DNA of 35,665 nt from Coriobacteriales bacterium (lineage in GTDB: Bacteria > Actinomycetota > Coriobacteriia > Coriobacteriales > Atopobiaceae). This document shows positions 15,721-24,861 of this stretch, piece after piece. The notes under the pieces are model-generated. The model did not search any database and had not been told where the DNA came from. It worked only from the letters and a program-made list of their open reading frames with translations. Numbering within the stretch: the stretch's first letter is position 1; each line of letters opens with the position of its first letter. A program made the position numbers and the translations under genes. Where the stretch lies: positions 1 through 35,665 of the forward strand of contig JAUMWN010000018.1 of assembly GCA_030529625.1 (NCBI GenBank). Direction: 5' to 3'.

Positions 15721-17202
15721 CTACGACCCAAAGATGAGAATGTAAGCGGCGATGCCGTATATAACTGCCAGCACGACGAACACCTGCAGGATGGATTGTC
15801 GTTGCGTGACCAGCAGCCCCGCGAACTCACGCAAGAACGCGTTTGGCCAAAAGTACGCGCGCGTCTTGCTGCCCATGCCCTCAACCTCCATGCCCGCCAT
15901 GTGCGCGCACACATAGCCGCGGAACACGTGATAGTTGGTGGTGGAGAACACTACACGAAGCTCGCTTATGTCGCGACCCGCATGGCGCTCGATTACCTCG
16001 CGGGAGAAGGCCATGTTCTCCCGAGTCGTCTGCGACTTGTCTTCGCACACAATACGCTCCAGTGCCACGCCCTTGCTCTGGAGGTAGTTACCCATGCTCT
16101 GCGCCTCGCTTATCACCTCGTCGGGGCCCTGTCCACCGCTTGGCACAAACGTCACCGGCGCGTCCCCTGCGGCAACGCGTTGTTCATCGAACGTCAGCGC
16201 CCGGTTCACACGTCCCGCGAGCAGTGGGCATGGCGTACCGTCGGGGCGAAGGCCACACCCCAGCACGACGGCATAGTCTGCCCCGTGCGCGGGTACATGG
16301 CGCGAGGCAAGCCAAGCACACAGAATGGTGGACAGCAGCAGGCACTCGCCATACGTTATGGCCGCAGAGACCAGCGTGTCGACGATCAGCGTAATCTGAA
16401 CCGAACCGAAGACATCGAACACGATGGTCCCCATGTGCATCCAGATGAGGTTCGCTGCGGCCCACACGATGCTCACGGCAATGCCCAGCATGTTGACCGG
16501 CCGCAGTCCCTCGCGACGGATGAGCATAAGGTTGCTCGCCGAGACCAGCAGCGCCAGGACGGCCATGGGCAAAAGCGAGGCCATGGCAAACCAGTCAGAC
16601 ATGCTCGTAATCTCCATGGCGAGGTCCAAGAAGTCCCGCAGGCTGCCCCGAAGCAGCAGCATGAGGAAGAACGCGAACTGAAAAAGGCTAAACAGCAGTC
16701 CACCGCCAGCGGCGACCATGGTGTAGCCATACCATGAGGCGCGCCACAGCTGCACCAGCACGCTGGCAAAGAGCACCGTGAGCACCCCTAGGAATATGCA
16801 CACACTCACGTGGACGGACTCATAGCCAGAGAAGTTAACGCCACCCTCCAGTATGGCGCCATCCACCACCCGCAGCTCCCACTCCTCCTGCGAATCCCCG
16901 CTGCCAACCGTGGCGGTGGTCGTGCCGTCGCCGGAAGCCCCAAACACGATGTGCACGGTTCCGCGACTCGTCTGGTCAACCGTTATGAGCTTGACGACGT
17001 CCTGCCTCTGGAGCACCACGTCGGCCACGCCAATCGTGTTTTTGGGATACGACTCGTATCCATACACCTCGTAGGTGGAGACACGCTGCCGTATGTATAC
17101 GCGCGAGGCAACGACGAGCACGATCAGCAACGGAACTAAGATGAGAAAACGACGCCAGACGCCCCTCACGGGATACGGCCTGGTTTGCGAATCACGCTGC
17201 AT
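15721..17202 (-). CDS. YdcF/SanA-like (DUF218) protein with large membrane domain
   Basis: A 493-residue protein. The N-terminus has one membrane segment (about 18-34), an extracytoplasmic region of about 100 residues, and then five or more hydrophobic segments at about 130-310. The C-terminal DUF218 domain spans about 315-465: YAVVLGCGLRPDG, VPSGGQGPDEVISEAQSM, EDKSQTTRENMAFS, VVFSTTNYHVFRG. A last membrane segment closes the protein. DUF218 proteins bind nucleotides or SAM, and some affect the cell envelope; no reaction is established. The start at 17202 overlaps with the HAD gene's stop region: only four bases lie between them. Confidence 0.85.
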   Translation of the reverse strand: MQRDSQTRPYPVRGVWRRFLILVPLLIVLVVASRVYIRQRVSTYEVYGYESYPKNTIGVADVVLQRQDVVKLITVDQTSRGTVHIVFGASGDGTTTATVGSGDSQEEWELRVVDGAILEGGVNFSGYESVHVSVCIFLGVLTVLFASVLVQLWRASWYGYTMVAAGGGLLFSLFQFAFFLMLLLRGSLRDFLDLAMEITSMSDWFAMASLLPMAVLALLVSASNLMLIRREGLRPVNMLGIAVSIVWAAANLIWMHMGTIVFDVFGSVQITLIVDTLVSAAITYGECLLLSTILCAWLASRHVPAHGADYAVVLGCGLRPDGTPCPLLAGRVNRALTFDEQRVAAGDAPVTFVPSGGQGPDEVISEAQSMGNYLQSKGVALERIVCEDKSQTTRENMAFSREVIERHAGRDISELRVVFSTTNYHVFRGYVCAHMAGMEVEGMGSKTRAYFWPNAFLREFAGLLVTQRQSILQVFVVLAVIYGIAAYILIFGS

Positions 17203-17206
17203 GTCC

Positions 17207-18043
17207 TCACCTTTCACACATTGGGTCGACAAAGGGCCAGACACCGGCAGCCAGGTCCTCAATGGCAGCGGCTACCGCCTCGTCCTCGCAACGGCCGATA
17301 TGCCAGCGCGCAGCGGCAGCCGCCTCGGCAGAGGCTCCCGCAACGGCAACGGAGTTTGGCACGTGCTCGAGCATCTCCACGTCGTTGCCCGCGTCGCCAA
17401 ACACCACCACCTGTTCGATGGTGATTCCCAGTGCCTCGCACAGAACGTCTATGCCACTTGCCTTGCTCCAGCCCGGCGGCGTGGTGTTGATAAACCCCGC
17501 GACGGGCAGATTGTAGTCCACCTCGCCAATCTCATGCGCAAGGCGCTCCATGAGCCGGCGCGTGGCATCCAGGTCGCCCGCAATAAAGATGTTCACCTTG
17601 TCCAAGTCGTGGTCGGGCACCGCGTCTGCGTGCCTGCATTGGCTCGCGTAGATGGGAAACGCCTGCTCGAGGTCATCCACGGTCCCCTCCACCATAAGCG
17701 GAATCCCGTTCTCAAAGCACAGCAGGCCCGCGCCCGGTTCCTGCCGCAGGAACTCGGCCATTCTTACCGTGGCCTCACGAGGTATGAGCTTGCGGCACAA
17801 CAGGGCGCCGTCCAGATACACCTCCATGCCGTTGGTCGCCAGGCATGTGGCACTGCACGAGGCGTCACCCCCAAACGACGCCGGGATGTGTGAGAAGCCC
17901 CGCCCGCTGGCGGGCCCAACGTGTATGCCCGCTTTCTGTGCGGCGTGAAAGGCCGCGCACGTGCGAGCGCTCACCACCTTGGAGCCATAGGGCAGGATGG
18001 TGCCGTCGATGTCACTCAGAATGAGTCGGATGTCGTCTGCCAT
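17207..18043 (-). CDS. Cof-type HAD-IIB phosphatase
   Basis: A 278-residue haloacid dehalogenase-fold phosphatase. Motif I is LSDIDGTIL with the nucleophile Asp, motif II is PASGRG, motif III is the lysine in PGWSKASGIDVL, and motif IV is VVFGDAGNDVEML. The type IIB cap is in the middle. Such enzymes dephosphorylate sugar phosphates or flavin precursors. It starts three bases after nagA, so it probably acts on a sugar phosphate of the same pathway (inference). Confidence 0.9.
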   Translation of the reverse strand: MADDIRLILSDIDGTILPYGSKVVSARTCAAFHAAQKAGIHVGPASGRGFSHIPASFGGDASCSATCLATNGMEVYLDGALLCRKLIPREATVRMAEFLRQEPGAGLLCFENGIPLMVEGTVDDLEQAFPIYASQCRHADAVPDHDLDKVNIFIAGDLDATRRLMERLAHEIGEVDYNLPVAGFINTTPPGWSKASGIDVLCEALGITIEQVVVFGDAGNDVEMLEHVPNSVAVAGASAEAAAAARWHIGRCEDEAVAAAIEDLAAGVWPFVDPMCER

Positions 18044-18046
18044 GTG

Positions 18047-19213
18047 CTAGGCCTCGACCCGCACGCCGCCCACGTAGGTCTCAACCAGGTTGAGGCCCCG
18101 ATCGAGCACCACCAGGTCGGCGTCGCGACCGGGAAGGATAGAGCCGCAGCGGTCCGCCATGCCGTTGGCACGTGCGGGAACCTCACTTGCCATGCGAATG
18201 GCCTGCTCGGCAGTCACGATGCCCCAGTCAACCACGTTGCGTACGGCCTGCGCCAGCGTGAGCGTGCTTCCCGCCAGATTGCCCCCATGCTTGAGGTAGG
18301 CGGCGCCGGCACGCAGCTCGATGGGCAACTCGCCGATGAAGTACGATCCGTCGGGCAGGCCGCCGCAGCTAAGGCAGTCGGTGATGAGCACCACGTGCTC
18401 CCAACCCTTGGAGCGAACCAGCGCCTCACAGGCAACCGGGTCCACGTGTTTGCCATCGCAGATGAGCTCGGCATACACGCCTTGGCTGGTCATGGCGCAG
18501 CCCACGATGCCGGGATCACGATGCCCGAGGTCGTCCATCCCGTTGAAGGTGTGCACGACCACGCTTGCGCCAGCAAGCACGGCGGCTGCCGCCTGGCCGT
18601 AAGTGGCAGAGCTGTGGCCAATGGCCGCCACCACGCCCTGGGCAGTCGCCTGGGCGATGTAGTCCACCGCGCCGTCACGCTCGGGTGCGAGTGCCGTTTT
18701 TTGGATGAGCCCCTGCGCCTGCGACTGCCAGTCGTTGAGCAGATCGATGCTGGGATCCGCGAGGTAGCGAGGGTCCTGCGCGCCCTTGTGGCCCTCAGTA
18801 AAGAACGGGCCCTCCAGGAAGATGCCATGCGTGCGGGCGCCCACGAAGCCGGAATCCTCGCGTTGCGCCATCACGGCTTTGGCGACGCTCGCGCACGCCT
18901 CGGCGGTCCTTTGCGCGCTGGCGGTAAGTGTGGTGGCCAGCCAGCTGGTGGTGCCACGTTTGGCGAGCTCGATGGTAATGGTGTCGATGGCAGACGGGTC
19001 ACAGTCCATCACGTCGCATCCGGCAAAGCCATGGATGTGCGTGTCCACGAACCCCGGGGCAACCCAGCATCCCATGCGGTCCACGATAGGCATGCCCTCG
19101 GGCCTCTGAACGCTCACCCCGCCAAACACGCCGTCCTCGATAACTAGATAACCAAAGCCGTCAATGCCACTGGGCAGTACCAGCTCGTCCGACTTAATTG
19201 CAAAGGATGCCAT
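18047..19213 (-). CDS. nagA: N-acetylglucosamine-6-phosphate deacetylase
   Basis: A 388-residue amidohydrolase. Metal and substrate motifs in order: PGFVDTHIHGFAG, GIFLEGPFF with the metal-binding Glu, AAIGHSSA, VVVHTFNGMDDL, and LITDCLSCGG with the catalytic Asp. The start at 19213 (MASFAIKSDEL) follows GAGGAGG. It removes acetate from GlcNAc-6-phosphate on the way to glucosamine-6-phosphate. The ROK kinase two genes upstream could supply a phosphorylated sugar. No nagB is present in the window. Confidence 0.93.
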   Translation of the reverse strand: MASFAIKSDELVLPSGIDGFGYLVIEDGVFGGVSVQRPEGMPIVDRMGCWVAPGFVDTHIHGFAGCDVMDCDPSAIDTITIELAKRGTTSWLATTLTASAQRTAEACASVAKAVMAQREDSGFVGARTHGIFLEGPFFTEGHKGAQDPRYLADPSIDLLNDWQSQAQGLIQKTALAPERDGAVDYIAQATAQGVVAAIGHSSATYGQAAAAVLAGASVVVHTFNGMDDLGHRDPGIVGCAMTSQGVYAELICDGKHVDPVACEALVRSKGWEHVVLITDCLSCGGLPDGSYFIGELPIELRAGAAYLKHGGNLAGSTLTLAQAVRNVVDWGIVTAEQAIRMASEVPARANGMADRCGSILPGRDADLVVLDRGLNLVETYVGGVRVEA

Positions 19214-19260
19214 GCGCGCCTCCTCTATGTGGGCAGTTGGGTCTACCCCATCATACTTGT

Positions 19261-19320
19261 CAGTCGCCTGGGGTGCCACCCCCACTGACCGTCCAGTGGG
19301 CATGGCACCCCAGGTGACTG
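19261..19320. repeat. Long imperfect inverted repeat with a GGGGTG-CACCCC core
   Basis: Seen: two 27-base arms with about three mismatches around the loop ACCGTC; each arm contains CCTGGGGTGCCA. It sits between the flavodoxin gene and nagA, both on the minus strand. No T-run follows, so it may be a processing site or a REP-like element rather than a terminator. It is a different sequence family from the GGGGAC palindromes. Confidence 0.7.
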
Positions 19321-19343
19321 GTGACTCGAGCTATTCGTTCACG

Positions 19344-19919
19344 CTATTCGGCGTTGTCCTTGTCGGCCTTTTTCTCAGCCGCCTGTTCCTCCTCGGCCGC
19401 CTTCGCAGCCTCGGCTTCCTTTGCAGCCTTGGCCGCCTTCTTCTCCTCGGCGGCCTTTATCATCTGTACGACGGGCGCCTCGGGTTCCTGGCCATACGTG
19501 CCATCGGCGATCTCCTTCTCGATCTTGCGCACCTCTTTTTTGGCCCAGGGCGGCACGATCTCGCGAAGGTAGGGCTTGGGCTTGCCGCGCATGTAGAGCG
19601 CCATGGGATGGATGTCAATTCCCTTGGCCTTGACCCGCTCTTGGATGAGGTAGATGGGTCGGCGCGTGAGCGCGGAGCTGCCAAACACGATGGCCTTGCG
19701 CACCATGCCCTCGGGGAGGTTTGCCAGGTACTCCTCCATGAAGGGGTCCAAGCGGAACTTGTACAAAGCCCCGCCAATAAACAGCACGTCCACCGGCTCG
19801 GTGATGGGTGCCCTTGGATCGCTGATGGAGATGGGCTCCACCTCCACGCCCTCGGCAATGATCTCGGCCATCTCCTTAACGTGGCCGCCCCTCGACTGAT
19901 AACGAATCGCTACGCTCAT
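19344..19919 (-). CDS. Flavodoxin-domain protein with Ala/Lys/Glu-rich tail
   Basis: A 191-residue protein. Residues 1-115 resemble a short-chain flavodoxin: an opening strand and loop (AIRYQSRGGHVKEMAEIIAE), then DVLFIGGALYKF and FGSSALTRRP as FMN-binding-type segments. The phosphate loop SRGGH differs from the classical TxTGNT. Residues about 145-191 are a highly charged helix of Ala, Lys and Glu, unusual in flavodoxins and probably extended. GAGGAG precedes the start. It lies 22 bases after the ROK kinase gene and is probably co-transcribed with it. Likely an electron carrier; the partner is unknown. Confidence 0.8.
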   Translation of the reverse strand: MSVAIRYQSRGGHVKEMAEIIAEGVEVEPISISDPRAPITEPVDVLFIGGALYKFRLDPFMEEYLANLPEGMVRKAIVFGSSALTRRPIYLIQERVKAKGIDIHPMALYMRGKPKPYLREIVPPWAKKEVRKIEKEIADGTYGQEPEAPVVQMIKAAEEKKAAKAAKEAEAAKAAEEEQAAEKKADKDNAE

Positions 19920-19941
19920 GGCTTCTCCTCAACGCTGGAGG

Positions 19942-20877
19942 CTATGCCTGCATGGCCTGGAACGCGCTGCCGTACATGGCGGCGTCGTTGCCCAGGCTCG
20001 CCGGCAAGATGCGCGTGCTCGCCGAGGGGGCGAGGCAGTACTTGCGGAAGGCGGCACGCAGCTCCTCGGCAAACAGCTTGAACCCGCCAGCCACGCCACC
20101 GCCAATAAGGTACATCTGCGGATCCATGATCACCGAAATCTGTGCCAGGGCATAGCCCAGGTAGTCGCACATGGTGGAGATTGCTGCCTGAGCCGCCTCG
20201 TCGCCGGCACGACAGGCGTTAAAGATGGAGAGCGTGTCGGTGGGACCGTCAAGCTTGACAGGCTCCTGGCCGCGAGCCGCGCACTCCTGCTTGTACACGC
20301 GCACGATGCCCGAGGCCGATGCATACTGCTCCAGGCACCCCTGGCGACCGCAGCCACAGCTGGCCGTCTCCTCGCGGTTAACGGTAATATGGCCAATCTC
20401 CCCACCGGCGCCAAACGCGCCCGAGACGATCTTGCCGTCGGTTACCACGCCGCCGCCAACACCCGTGCCAATGGCAACGAGCACGAAGCTGCTGGCATCC
20501 TTGGCGGTCCCCTGCCACAGCTCGCCGAGCGCCGCCGCGTTCGCGTCGTTCACAAAGGCCAGCTTGGCGCGCGAGAAGGTGCGCTGGAGCGCCGCTTGTA
20601 GGCCCTCGGGGTCGAGCTCTATGTTGGGAAGCATGCCCACCTTGCCCGCGTCGTCCACAGGGCCGGGGACGTCCAGGCCAACGCCCACCACGTCGTCGGC
20701 GGTCACGCCGTTGTCCTCCAGCAGCTTCTTGAGTCCCTCGGTAACCACGGCGAAGTCCGCCTCGCTCACGATCTCGCCCGTGGGAATCTTGGCCGCAGCC
20801 TCCAGCTGACCCTCAGTGGAGAACATGCCCGCCTTAATGCTCGTGCCGCCAATGTCGATGCCCAGTACCTTGTCCAT
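19942..20877 (-). CDS. ROK-family sugar kinase (glucokinase-like)
   Basis: A 311-residue ROK kinase. It has ATP phosphate loop GIDIGGTSIKAG at 5-16, catalytic Asp in FVNDANAAALGE, AIGTGVGGGVV, EIGHITV, and the zinc-binding CGCGRQGCLEQYAS that marks the family. The start at 20877 is preceded by GAGAGGGG. It heads the run with flavodoxin, nagA and the HAD phosphatase. ROK kinases phosphorylate glucose, GlcNAc or ManNAc; the nagA neighbour makes an amino sugar plausible but does not prove it. Confidence 0.92.
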   Translation of the reverse strand: MDKVLGIDIGGTSIKAGMFSTEGQLEAAAKIPTGEIVSEADFAVVTEGLKKLLEDNGVTADDVVGVGLDVPGPVDDAGKVGMLPNIELDPEGLQAALQRTFSRAKLAFVNDANAAALGELWQGTAKDASSFVLVAIGTGVGGGVVTDGKIVSGAFGAGGEIGHITVNREETASCGCGRQGCLEQYASASGIVRVYKQECAARGQEPVKLDGPTDTLSIFNACRAGDEAAQAAISTMCDYLGYALAQISVIMDPQMYLIGGGVAGGFKLFAEELRAAFRKYCLAPSASTRILPASLGNDAAMYGSAFQAMQA

Positions 20878-20990
20878 GCCATTCCCCTCTCTTTTGCATG
20901 TGCGGTTTTTGCTCTGCCCTCCCATACTAGCCGTTTGAGAAGAGACAGGCCACTGCAAGACATGCGAATGGATGGGAGCGCCGCGCGTGC

Positions 20991-21172
20991 ATCTGCTGAG
21001 ATTGCGAGTGGTGACGCGGGATTAGTTGAGAATGCGAGTGGTGACGCGGAATCTGCTGGGATTTCGAGTTGTGCCAGGCACGACTCGCGATCTCGACAGA
21101 TTTCGTGGCACGACTCGCGATCCCAGCAGAAAATGACCGTCCGCCGTGGCACGACTCGCGATTCCAGCAGAT
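20991..21172. repeat. Head-to-head array of six 30-base units (three each way)
   Basis: Seen: three units reading ATCTGCTGAGATTGCGAGTG-like start at 20991, 21021 and 21051, exactly 30 bases apart. Three inverted units reading GGCACGACTCGCGAT-like lie at about 21074-21101, 21101-21130 and 21143-21172. The arms meet at GTGCCAGGCAC (21071-21081). There are no spacers, so it is not a CRISPR array. It fills most of the 415-base gap between the ROK kinase and the Nudix gene; I see no gene in that gap. Confidence 0.8.
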
Positions 21173-21292
21173 TCCACCCCGATGTCCAAAAGGGGCCTCT
21201 TCCCCTGCGGACATCCTCGACCGCCAGCGTGCGCTTCAGGCACCGATCGTCTACAATGCGATGGTTGAGCACGACGATGAGGAGTTCCAAAC

Positions 21293-21685
21293 ATGAAGAC
21301 CTATCACGTGGTGGCCGCCATCATCAAGCGAGACGGCAGGGTGTTCGCCACGCAGCGTGGCTACGGCGACTACAAGGACGGCTGGGAGTTTCCCGGCGGA
21401 AAGATCGAGCCCGGCGAGACGCGCCAGGCGGCGCTCGTTAGAGAGATCCAAGAAGAGCTCGACATGACCATCGACGTGGAGCGCCACATCGTTGACGTGG
21501 CGTACGACTATCCGCAGTTCCACCTGGAGATGGGCTGTTTTCTGTGCTCCATAGCAGACGGCACCCCACGCCTCCTTGAGCACGAGGCCGCCCGCTGGCT
21601 CGGGCCAAACGACATCGATTCGGTGGATTGGCTTCCCGCCGACGTGCTGGTTGTTGAGGCCATGAGGCAGCAGGGGATCGTCTAG
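21293..21685 (+). CDS. MutT-like Nudix hydrolase (8-oxo-dGTP diphosphatase type)
   Basis: A 130-residue Nudix protein, the usual MutT length. The Nudix box is complete: GGKIEPGETRQAALVREIQE followed by EL, at residues about 37-58. It begins VVAAIIKRDGRVFATQR, typical of MutT and CTP-diphosphatase relatives. GAGGAG precedes the ATG. It probably cleans oxidised nucleotides; other nucleotide substrates are possible. It stands alone, with the inverted-repeat array upstream and the helicase gene converging on it. Confidence 0.92.
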   Translation: MKTYHVVAAIIKRDGRVFATQRGYGDYKDGWEFPGGKIEPGETRQAALVREIQEELDMTIDVERHIVDVAYDYPQFHLEMGCFLCSIADGTPRLLEHEAARWLGPNDIDSVDWLPADVLVVEAMRQQGIV

Positions 21686-21711
21686 CGCATCTCGTCCAGC
21701 CCTTCACGCCC

Positions 21712-24700
21712 TTATCCCTCGCCTGAGGTAAGGTAGTCGTAGAGCTCGTCCTTTACCGGCGTGAGCAAGTCGTAGACGATCTCGACGGCAGGCTTTGGGC
21801 GCTTTCCCTCAACGGGCATCATAATCTGCTTGAACTCTCCCGTTGGCCGCATCTCGCCCAGGTAGTAGAACTCCTTTGACTCCGCATCGCTCTTGTTCTT
21901 GCGCACGAACAGGTACACGCGCATGCCCACCTCGTCTGCCATGCGCAGCCGCACGATGTCCTTGGAGTCCAGCCGCCTGTTGCTCTTGGAGATGGCTATC
22001 AGCCGCGACGGGTTCACAAACCTGTCCGCATACTTGGTCGTGTCGGAGATGTCTTCTTCCTTCTCGTAGTTAATGAACACGGGGAAGGTGTTCGTGTCCT
22101 CGTCGTACTTGTACCCGCCAATGTTTTGGCCACTCACGTTCTTCCTCCACTCGAGCAGGCGGCACACGTCCTCGTACGTGTACTTTTGATACAACACCAG
22201 GCTCGTGTGGTCGTAGTTGTTCCCATACCGCTCGCCATGGACAAAGATTCCGTACTCCACGACCTCCAGCAGCTGCCGACAGAACTCCTCGTTTGCAAGC
22301 GCCTCCGCAAACGACCGCGTAATGCGGAAGGCCCCACTGCCCTGCTCCAAGAACGTGCATCGCGCATAGGTCGTCGCCTGCCCACCCGTAAGAAAGGACC
22401 CGTCGAGCGCACTGCGCACCGACAGCGCCGCCACGGGTAGCGACGGCGAGACGTCGTGCACTGCCCGCTCGTACTCCTCCTCTGGCACCTGCGGGTTTCT
22501 CAACAGCAGCCGAAGCAACAGCAGGTCTTGGACGCGCTTGCCCGAGGCGAGCTTTTGAGACACGTACTTGAGCATCTGCTCTTGCGTCTTGGTAAACGCG
22601 ACCCGGTATTCCTTCTCGTACTTGCTCAAAAACGCGTGATATGAACCAAGCGACGTATTGCCAAACAGCAGCTGCAGGTCGATGGACCCGTTTTGGTAGA
22701 AGTCCATGAGCGAGGGGATGCGGCCGAGCATGTTTTTGAGCGCCGTGTACTCGTTGCGAATGAATCGGATGGATCCAAACTTCTGGTCGTCGAGCAGCTG
22801 GTAGATGCGCCGTTGGGATACCTCGTCAAAGTTGATGGTGGAGCATCCGGGAATGATGCGATTGCCCTCTTGGATAAACCGACGGATGTTGTCCTTGTTG
22901 TACGTGCGATCGCCCGAAAGCGCAATGGGTATGAGGTAGCTCTTCTTGTAGTTGCCAATAAAATCGAGCACGAGCACGTACTCCTTGCCCTCGTGCTTGC
23001 GCAGGCCGCGACCGAGCTGCTGCACGAAGACGATTGCCGAGTCGGTGGGACGCAGCATCACGACCAGATTCACGGCAGGGATGTCCACGCCCTCGTTAAA
23101 GATGTCGCGCGTAAAAATGAACTCGATCCAGTCGTCACCCTCCTTGCGGTTGCTCTCCAAGCGCTGAATCGCGCGCTCGCGCTCGAGGTCGCTGGACGAG
23201 CCGTCGAGTGCGACGGAGCGATGACCACGGTCGTTGAACAGGCGCGCGAGCGTATGGGCCTCCTCTATGCTGGAGCAAAACACCAGACCCCGCCGCACGC
23301 TGTCCACCGTGTAGCGCTCCAACTCCCTGAGCACGTGCTCAACGCGAGCGGTTGACGTGAGGCGCTTGAAGTCGGCAAAGTCGTCAATCTCCTCCCCGTC
23401 CACCTCCAAGTCGTGAATCCCAAAGTAGTGAAACGGGGCAAGCATGTCCTCTTCCTGCGCCTTTTGCAGGGTGATTTGATAAGCGATGTTGTTGTGAAAG
23501 AAGTCGTACACATTAAAGTCGTCGTTCCTGCTTGGCGTGGCCGTCATGCCAAGCATGAACTCGGGCTGGAAGTGGTTGGCGATTCTTTGGTAGCTTCCCG
23601 CCCCCACGTGATGGGCCTCGTCGAAGATCACGTACTGGAAGGAGCGCGGATCAAAGTCGGCCAGGTGCTTGGCAAGCGATTGGATGGTGCAAAACAGATA
23701 GTCACACCCATCGTCGCGCGACCCTCCGGTAAACAGGCCGAGCCTTCGGCCGGGGTCGACCACCTTGGCAAAGCTCTCCATGGCCTCGCGCGCGATTCGC
23801 TCGCGATGGATAACGAACAGCATCCTTGGGGGATTGACCGACGCCACGTCGAAGGCCGCAAGGAGGGTCTTTCCCGTACCGGTGGCAGAGACGAGCAGCG
23901 CTCGCCTTGCACCATGCGCACGCAGCATCTTGAGGTTGGCAAGCGCCTCGGTCTGCATCCTGTTGGGACAGACCCGTGACGTGCGCATGGCATGCTCGCG
24001 CTTCTCATCGAGCTCGACGGTAACTGGCGTGTGGAATGTCGGTCTGGCAACGGCACGCTTCCAGTGCTGGCGGTATTGGCGGAGCCACTCGTCGTCCAAC
24101 ACGCTCGTGTTCCGGGCATTCCACAGACGATCGAACTCGCTTTGCGTCGCGTCCCAGATCGCACCCTGCTCATACGTCCGCACCAAAAGATTCCACTCGG
24201 AGTTGGCCAAGAGCGCGCCTTGCGTGAGGTTCGAGCTGCCAATCACGAGCGTGCACAGGCCCGACGAGCCAAACAGATACCCCTTGGAGTGGAGAGCCCC
24301 CTCAAACACGCGAAGCTCGATGTTGGCAAACCCTCGCAGCCTTTCCAGCGCATCGGGATCGTTAAAGTCAAGGTAGGTGCTCACCAACACCCTGCCGGGA
24401 ACGCCCCTGCGCTCCATGTCCAGCAGCGTCTTCATGAGGACGGTCACGCCATCCTTGGTTACGAACGCCACGGAAACGTCAAAGCGATCGCACTTTTGGA
24501 ACTCCGCCTCAAGGGCCGAGAGCACGTTTTGCGAGGCGGCCTTGTCGTTGTACAGCAACCGAGGAGCATATGGCGCCGACGGATGTGAGCTCGCATCCAC
24601 AAAGCCTGCTTGCAGCGAGCGCAGATAGTCCTTCTCCCGCTCGTCCGTCACCGCCTCCACGTGCTGGCCAAACGCTCGGACGTTGTAGCCGTGTTCCTGC

Positions 24701-24732
24701 AACCGCCGTCTTCCAGAATCATCCTGCACCAT
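21712..24732 (-). CDS. PLD-nuclease/SF2 helicase with DUF3427 C-terminus
   Basis: A 1006-residue multidomain protein. A phospholipase D-type HKD nuclease domain covers about 55-210, with H148-S-K150 and GSSNLTQGAL. An SF2 helicase core covers about 255-640: Walker A SATGTGKT, DEAHH at 371, MTATPSRND, and motif VI QQLGRGLRKHEGKEY. The remaining about 350 residues match the DUF3427 type. The start at 24732 follows GGGAG. This architecture (COG3886 plus COG1061) occurs sporadically in bacteria and looks like DNA restriction or repair. The neighbouring DUF3644 protein suggests an accessory, possibly defensive, region. No methylase is present. Confidence 0.9.
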   Translation of the reverse strand: MVQDDSGRRRLQEHGYNVRAFGQHVEAVTDEREKDYLRSLQAGFVDASSHPSAPYAPRLLYNDKAASQNVLSALEAEFQKCDRFDVSVAFVTKDGVTVLMKTLLDMERRGVPGRVLVSTYLDFNDPDALERLRGFANIELRVFEGALHSKGYLFGSSGLCTLVIGSSNLTQGALLANSEWNLLVRTYEQGAIWDATQSEFDRLWNARNTSVLDDEWLRQYRQHWKRAVARPTFHTPVTVELDEKREHAMRTSRVCPNRMQTEALANLKMLRAHGARRALLVSATGTGKTLLAAFDVASVNPPRMLFVIHRERIAREAMESFAKVVDPGRRLGLFTGGSRDDGCDYLFCTIQSLAKHLADFDPRSFQYVIFDEAHHVGAGSYQRIANHFQPEFMLGMTATPSRNDDFNVYDFFHNNIAYQITLQKAQEEDMLAPFHYFGIHDLEVDGEEIDDFADFKRLTSTARVEHVLRELERYTVDSVRRGLVFCSSIEEAHTLARLFNDRGHRSVALDGSSSDLERERAIQRLESNRKEGDDWIEFIFTRDIFNEGVDIPAVNLVVMLRPTDSAIVFVQQLGRGLRKHEGKEYVLVLDFIGNYKKSYLIPIALSGDRTYNKDNIRRFIQEGNRIIPGCSTINFDEVSQRRIYQLLDDQKFGSIRFIRNEYTALKNMLGRIPSLMDFYQNGSIDLQLLFGNTSLGSYHAFLSKYEKEYRVAFTKTQEQMLKYVSQKLASGKRVQDLLLLRLLLRNPQVPEEEYERAVHDVSPSLPVAALSVRSALDGSFLTGGQATTYARCTFLEQGSGAFRITRSFAEALANEEFCRQLLEVVEYGIFVHGERYGNNYDHTSLVLYQKYTYEDVCRLLEWRKNVSGQNIGGYKYDEDTNTFPVFINYEKEEDISDTTKYADRFVNPSRLIAISKSNRRLDSKDIVRLRMADEVGMRVYLFVRKNKSDAESKEFYYLGEMRPTGEFKQIMMPVEGKRPKPAVEIVYDLLTPVKDELYDYLTSGEG

Positions 24733-24840
24733 GTGCGTCTCCCTGGCCGTGAGGTCATCCACTGCCAGGATACGCAAGTGGGCCCACGCTCCCAGCGCCC
24801 GACCCCTGGCCGGACCCAGAGACGAGCCGAATGGGTTGCA

Positions 24841-24861
24841 CAGAGGGGACTGACCCCTCTG
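24841..24861. repeat. Short GGGGAC-type hairpin between divergent genes
   Basis: Seen: CAGAGGGG, loop ACTGA, CCCCTCTG. It carries GGGGACTGACCCC, a variant of the core found at 7884 and 15012. It lies between the divergent helicase and acetyltransferase genes, unlike the other copies, which follow stop codons. Confidence 0.55.

Noticed and set aside
20991..21172. CRISPR array
   Set aside because: Units follow one another without spacers, half are inverted, and no cas gene is near.
20935..21292. Open frame through the 30-base repeats and into the Nudix gene
   Set aside because: The coding would consist of repeat units in changing frames; the Nudix gene has its own start and ribosome site at 21293.
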